From assembly GCA_964498785.1 (NCBI GenBank), contig CAZCJL010000144.1, positions 1-15,985 of the forward strand: DNA of 15,985 nt. Reading direction: 5' to 3'. The position numbers and the translations under genes were made by a program. Positions 15,301 through 15,985 of the stretch are shown here, piece by piece. The notes under the pieces were generated by a model. The model made no database searches. It was not told the DNA's origin and was given only the letters and a program-made list of their open reading frames with translations. How positions within the stretch are numbered: position 1 is the stretch's first letter; each line of letters opens with the position of its first letter. The stretch is from Mariaggregatimicrobium sp964498785. GTDB lineage: Bacteria; Zhuqueibacterota; Zhuqueibacteria; Thermofontimicrobiales; Thiofontviventaceae.

Positions 15301-15811
15301 CGGCGTTTATCTTTCCAATGCCGACGGAACGAAGCTTTCCTGGAAAGTCGTTTTTTCCGGCAAAGAAGCCCGTGTGCCGGCTGCCGGAGACACGCTGCTG
15401 TTGTCATTTTTCAAACCGTTTTCATGCCGGGATAAATTCGTGTACCGGTCAAAGGCGCTCTCCATTGACAGGAATCTGGCGGAAAACAAGATGAAAGACA
15501 TCCGGGCAGTGCCAAATCCGTATGTGGTAACGAACGTTTTCGAGCAGCCGCTGCCATCGCAAATGACTGGCAGGGGCGAGCGGATTGTGAATTTCATCAA
15601 TCTGCCGGCAAATAGCACGATTCGCATCTTTGCCTCAAACGGGAGCCATATCCGAACACTGCACCACGATGGAAATTTCACAAACGGATCATGCCAGTGG
15701 GATTTGCGGACGAAAGAGGGATTGGATATCGCGTATGGTATTTATTTCTATGTGGTGGAGGCAGATGGGATTTCGGATAAAAAATATGGCAAGCTGGCGA
15801 TTATTAAATGA
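12314..15811 (+). CDS. large secreted protein with Ca-loop motifs, Fn3-like domain and FlgD/T9SS-like C-terminus
   Basis: An 1165-residue protein taken from ATG 12314, because AAGGA lies 9 nt upstream and the product then opens directly with a signal peptide (LKRSSQFLLIIILGLTLTALAQ). An in-frame ATG at 12245 would bury it behind 23 polar residues. Acidic loops resembling thrombospondin type-3/dockerin calcium sites occur at 329 (DGIDNDGDNTG), 417 (DGLDNDLDGLIDEN) and 476 (DGIDNDGDWD). A fibronectin III-like segment spans about 627-775 (VTAVPGDGEVILYWDR, FEGYKIYRGTDPSF, YYYAVCAYDHGDE). Residues ~1065-1165 (AVPNPYVV, NLPANSTIRIFASNG, YGIYFYVVEADG, KLAIIK) look like a FlgD-Ig/T9SS-type export tail. 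No enzymatic motif is recognised. Its position directly after a SusC-like receptor suggests a surface partner; this is inference. Confidence 0.8.
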   Translation: MLKRSSQFLLIIILGLTLTALAQQPKGSSQHRRVGVHNGNQVRTTFTNYGVIGQPGSQGPNCAWKYDANGYATDIQPLVGVRLPLRDYRVAGVYDGVPDTIYSVIGCNADRSGTPDYDPGESRFWGFEPLPGYCNENLEGIGIGVAMNHLSQTWPGYWPNHPDWVDENGNPEWNGYFGRGQTNANQESFFKMDDNADERMFAYHGFLPDSTDPTRKGQAIQVIVRGMQWSNFLAQDVIFWIYDITNIGTTPYNQATFGTLVGTYLGVGPSGGTEWMDDASFFNVRESIVYTWDFDHYINPSANPRWLPSPGDVGYIGYAFLESPGNPYDGIDNDGDNTGSAPYFDESDFLPRKVSAGDKLILIDENTYQRSEYIMPGETVTIKSLGSEFRLVPDSTVLEEGNMILKNGLTLNPNAYDGLDNDLDGLIDENYQLHFRQYKVTVDGVVLVDTLNPVQHRDYINNLGMDDLMIDESRDDGIDNDGDWDVLTDDVGADGKPNTNDFGEGDGIPTDGEPHFDSKDVDESDQLGLTSFDYFVPSTDIDMSNDRDMWRRLSPGRFDVPESIVENRAIRGEDGDFIFGSGFFPLLPGKTQRFSLALVFGDDYQGVVRSKGIAQLIYDANYNFPKPPDMPTVTAVPGDGEVILYWDRVAESSYDRSLQEYDFEGYKIYRGTDPSFSDAKTISNGYGELVDYQPIAQFDLDNGVNGFFNADPYLYELSSGKPYYLGDDTGIRNSFVDKDVVNGRTYYYAVCAYDHGDEAESIYPSENDKSIFIDAAGNTILSQNTVEVVPNAPVSDYVPPETGVPLDRVSGISSNIPYVEVVDPGKLKSTTYYVTFTDSLVQGIHVAYAYNLIDSTTNDTIFSDNIHFVRTNGDVFDGLRLSFNTRYQKLDSVRIDTTNSGWNSDDPAHLTPVISMFKWKDISSVRCPYDYMFVFDDENIYTSSRLTSIFGNNSPLKELNTNFAVYDVTDRENPVQIQYGFVESPGAKQDTLSHFDGVYLSNADGTKLSWKVVFSGKEARVPAAGDTLLLSFFKPFSCRDKFVYRSKALSIDRNLAENKMKDIRAVPNPYVVTNVFEQPLPSQMTGRGERIVNFINLPANSTIRIFASNGSHIRTLHHDGNFTNGSCQWDLRTKEGLDIAYGIYFYVVEADGISDKKYGKLAIIK

Positions 15812-15859
15812 TGTGTGAAGAATTTAGATAGCAATTTTTTAAAAGGTCGTATTGAATTC

Positions 15860-15985
15860 GGGCCTGTATCAAAAGTCATTTTTTGGCGTCATTCCTGCGA
15901 ATGCAGGAATCCCCTGAATTTTTAATAATTAGGAGATTCCGGGACAAGCCCGGAATGACATTTTACAAAAAAATCAGACTTTTGA
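15860..15985 (+). repeat. TIR-bearing palindromic element, copy E (cut by window end)
   Basis: This copy starts 48 bp after the stop of the large secreted protein with GGGCCTGTATCAAAAGTC. It contains both inner hairpins and the paired GTCATTCC/GGAATGAC arms, and breaks off at the window edge within the right terminus (AGACTTTTGA). It is of the GGCGTC subfamily together with copies A and C. Confidence 0.85.

Overview
The window reads as a chromosomal segment of a Gram-negative bacterium of the FCB superphylum, most likely a Calditrichota/KSB1/Ignavibacteriota-type lineage rather than a classical Bacteroides. The reasons are a textbook type IX secretion (T9SS) C-terminal sorting domain, a TonB-dependent receptor with an N-terminal carboxypeptidase-regulatory-like domain, a very large secreted protein with calcium-loop motifs beside it and no SusD, and a TAnnTTTG-type promoter. 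All seven substantial genes lie on the + strand. The assignment is by family resemblance recalled from memory; no search was run.

Layout. 1-600: a repeat-rich margin with a GIY-YIG nuclease gene cut short by a repeat element (- strand), a degraded second repeat, and a strong promoter. 603-5143: a sensory module made of a membrane-anchored sugar-type solute-binding protein, a histidine kinase whose start overlaps the previous stop (ATGA), and a sigma-54-dependent NtrC-type response regulator. A mobile-looking repeat sits between kinase and regulator. 5144-5381: a control region with AT-rich repeats phased at exactly 20 bp, followed about 140 bp later by a GG-N10-GC sigma-54-type promoter. 5382-6935: a sodium:solute symporter of the SGLT sugar type. 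7052-8569: a secreted protein with starch-binding-like beta-sandwich modules and a T9SS tail. 8570-9222: a gene-free stretch packed with short tandem, inverted and hairpin repeats. 9223-11985: a TonB-dependent receptor. 12314-15811: an 1165-residue secreted protein with Ca-loop motifs, an Fn3-like domain and a FlgD/T9SS-like end.

Working model (inference). The tethered binding protein detects a periplasmic sugar and signals through the kinase. The NtrC-type regulator then acts at the phased upstream sites to switch on the symporter, and perhaps the surface protein downstream. The TonB receptor and large secreted partner bring glycan or oligosaccharide across the outer membrane. This would be a SusCD-like uptake locus built without SusD and without ABC permeases, controlled by a binding protein that has become a dedicated co-sensor.

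Superimposed on this is a family of ~130-bp elements with terminal inverted repeats (core GCTGTATCAAAAGTC) enclosing dRS3-like palindromes. There are three complete copies, one copy with an altered end, one cut by the window edge, and one fragment. Complementary stem changes between copies suggest that the folded or inverted-repeat form is maintained. Four of them lie 3' of + strand genes in the same orientation.
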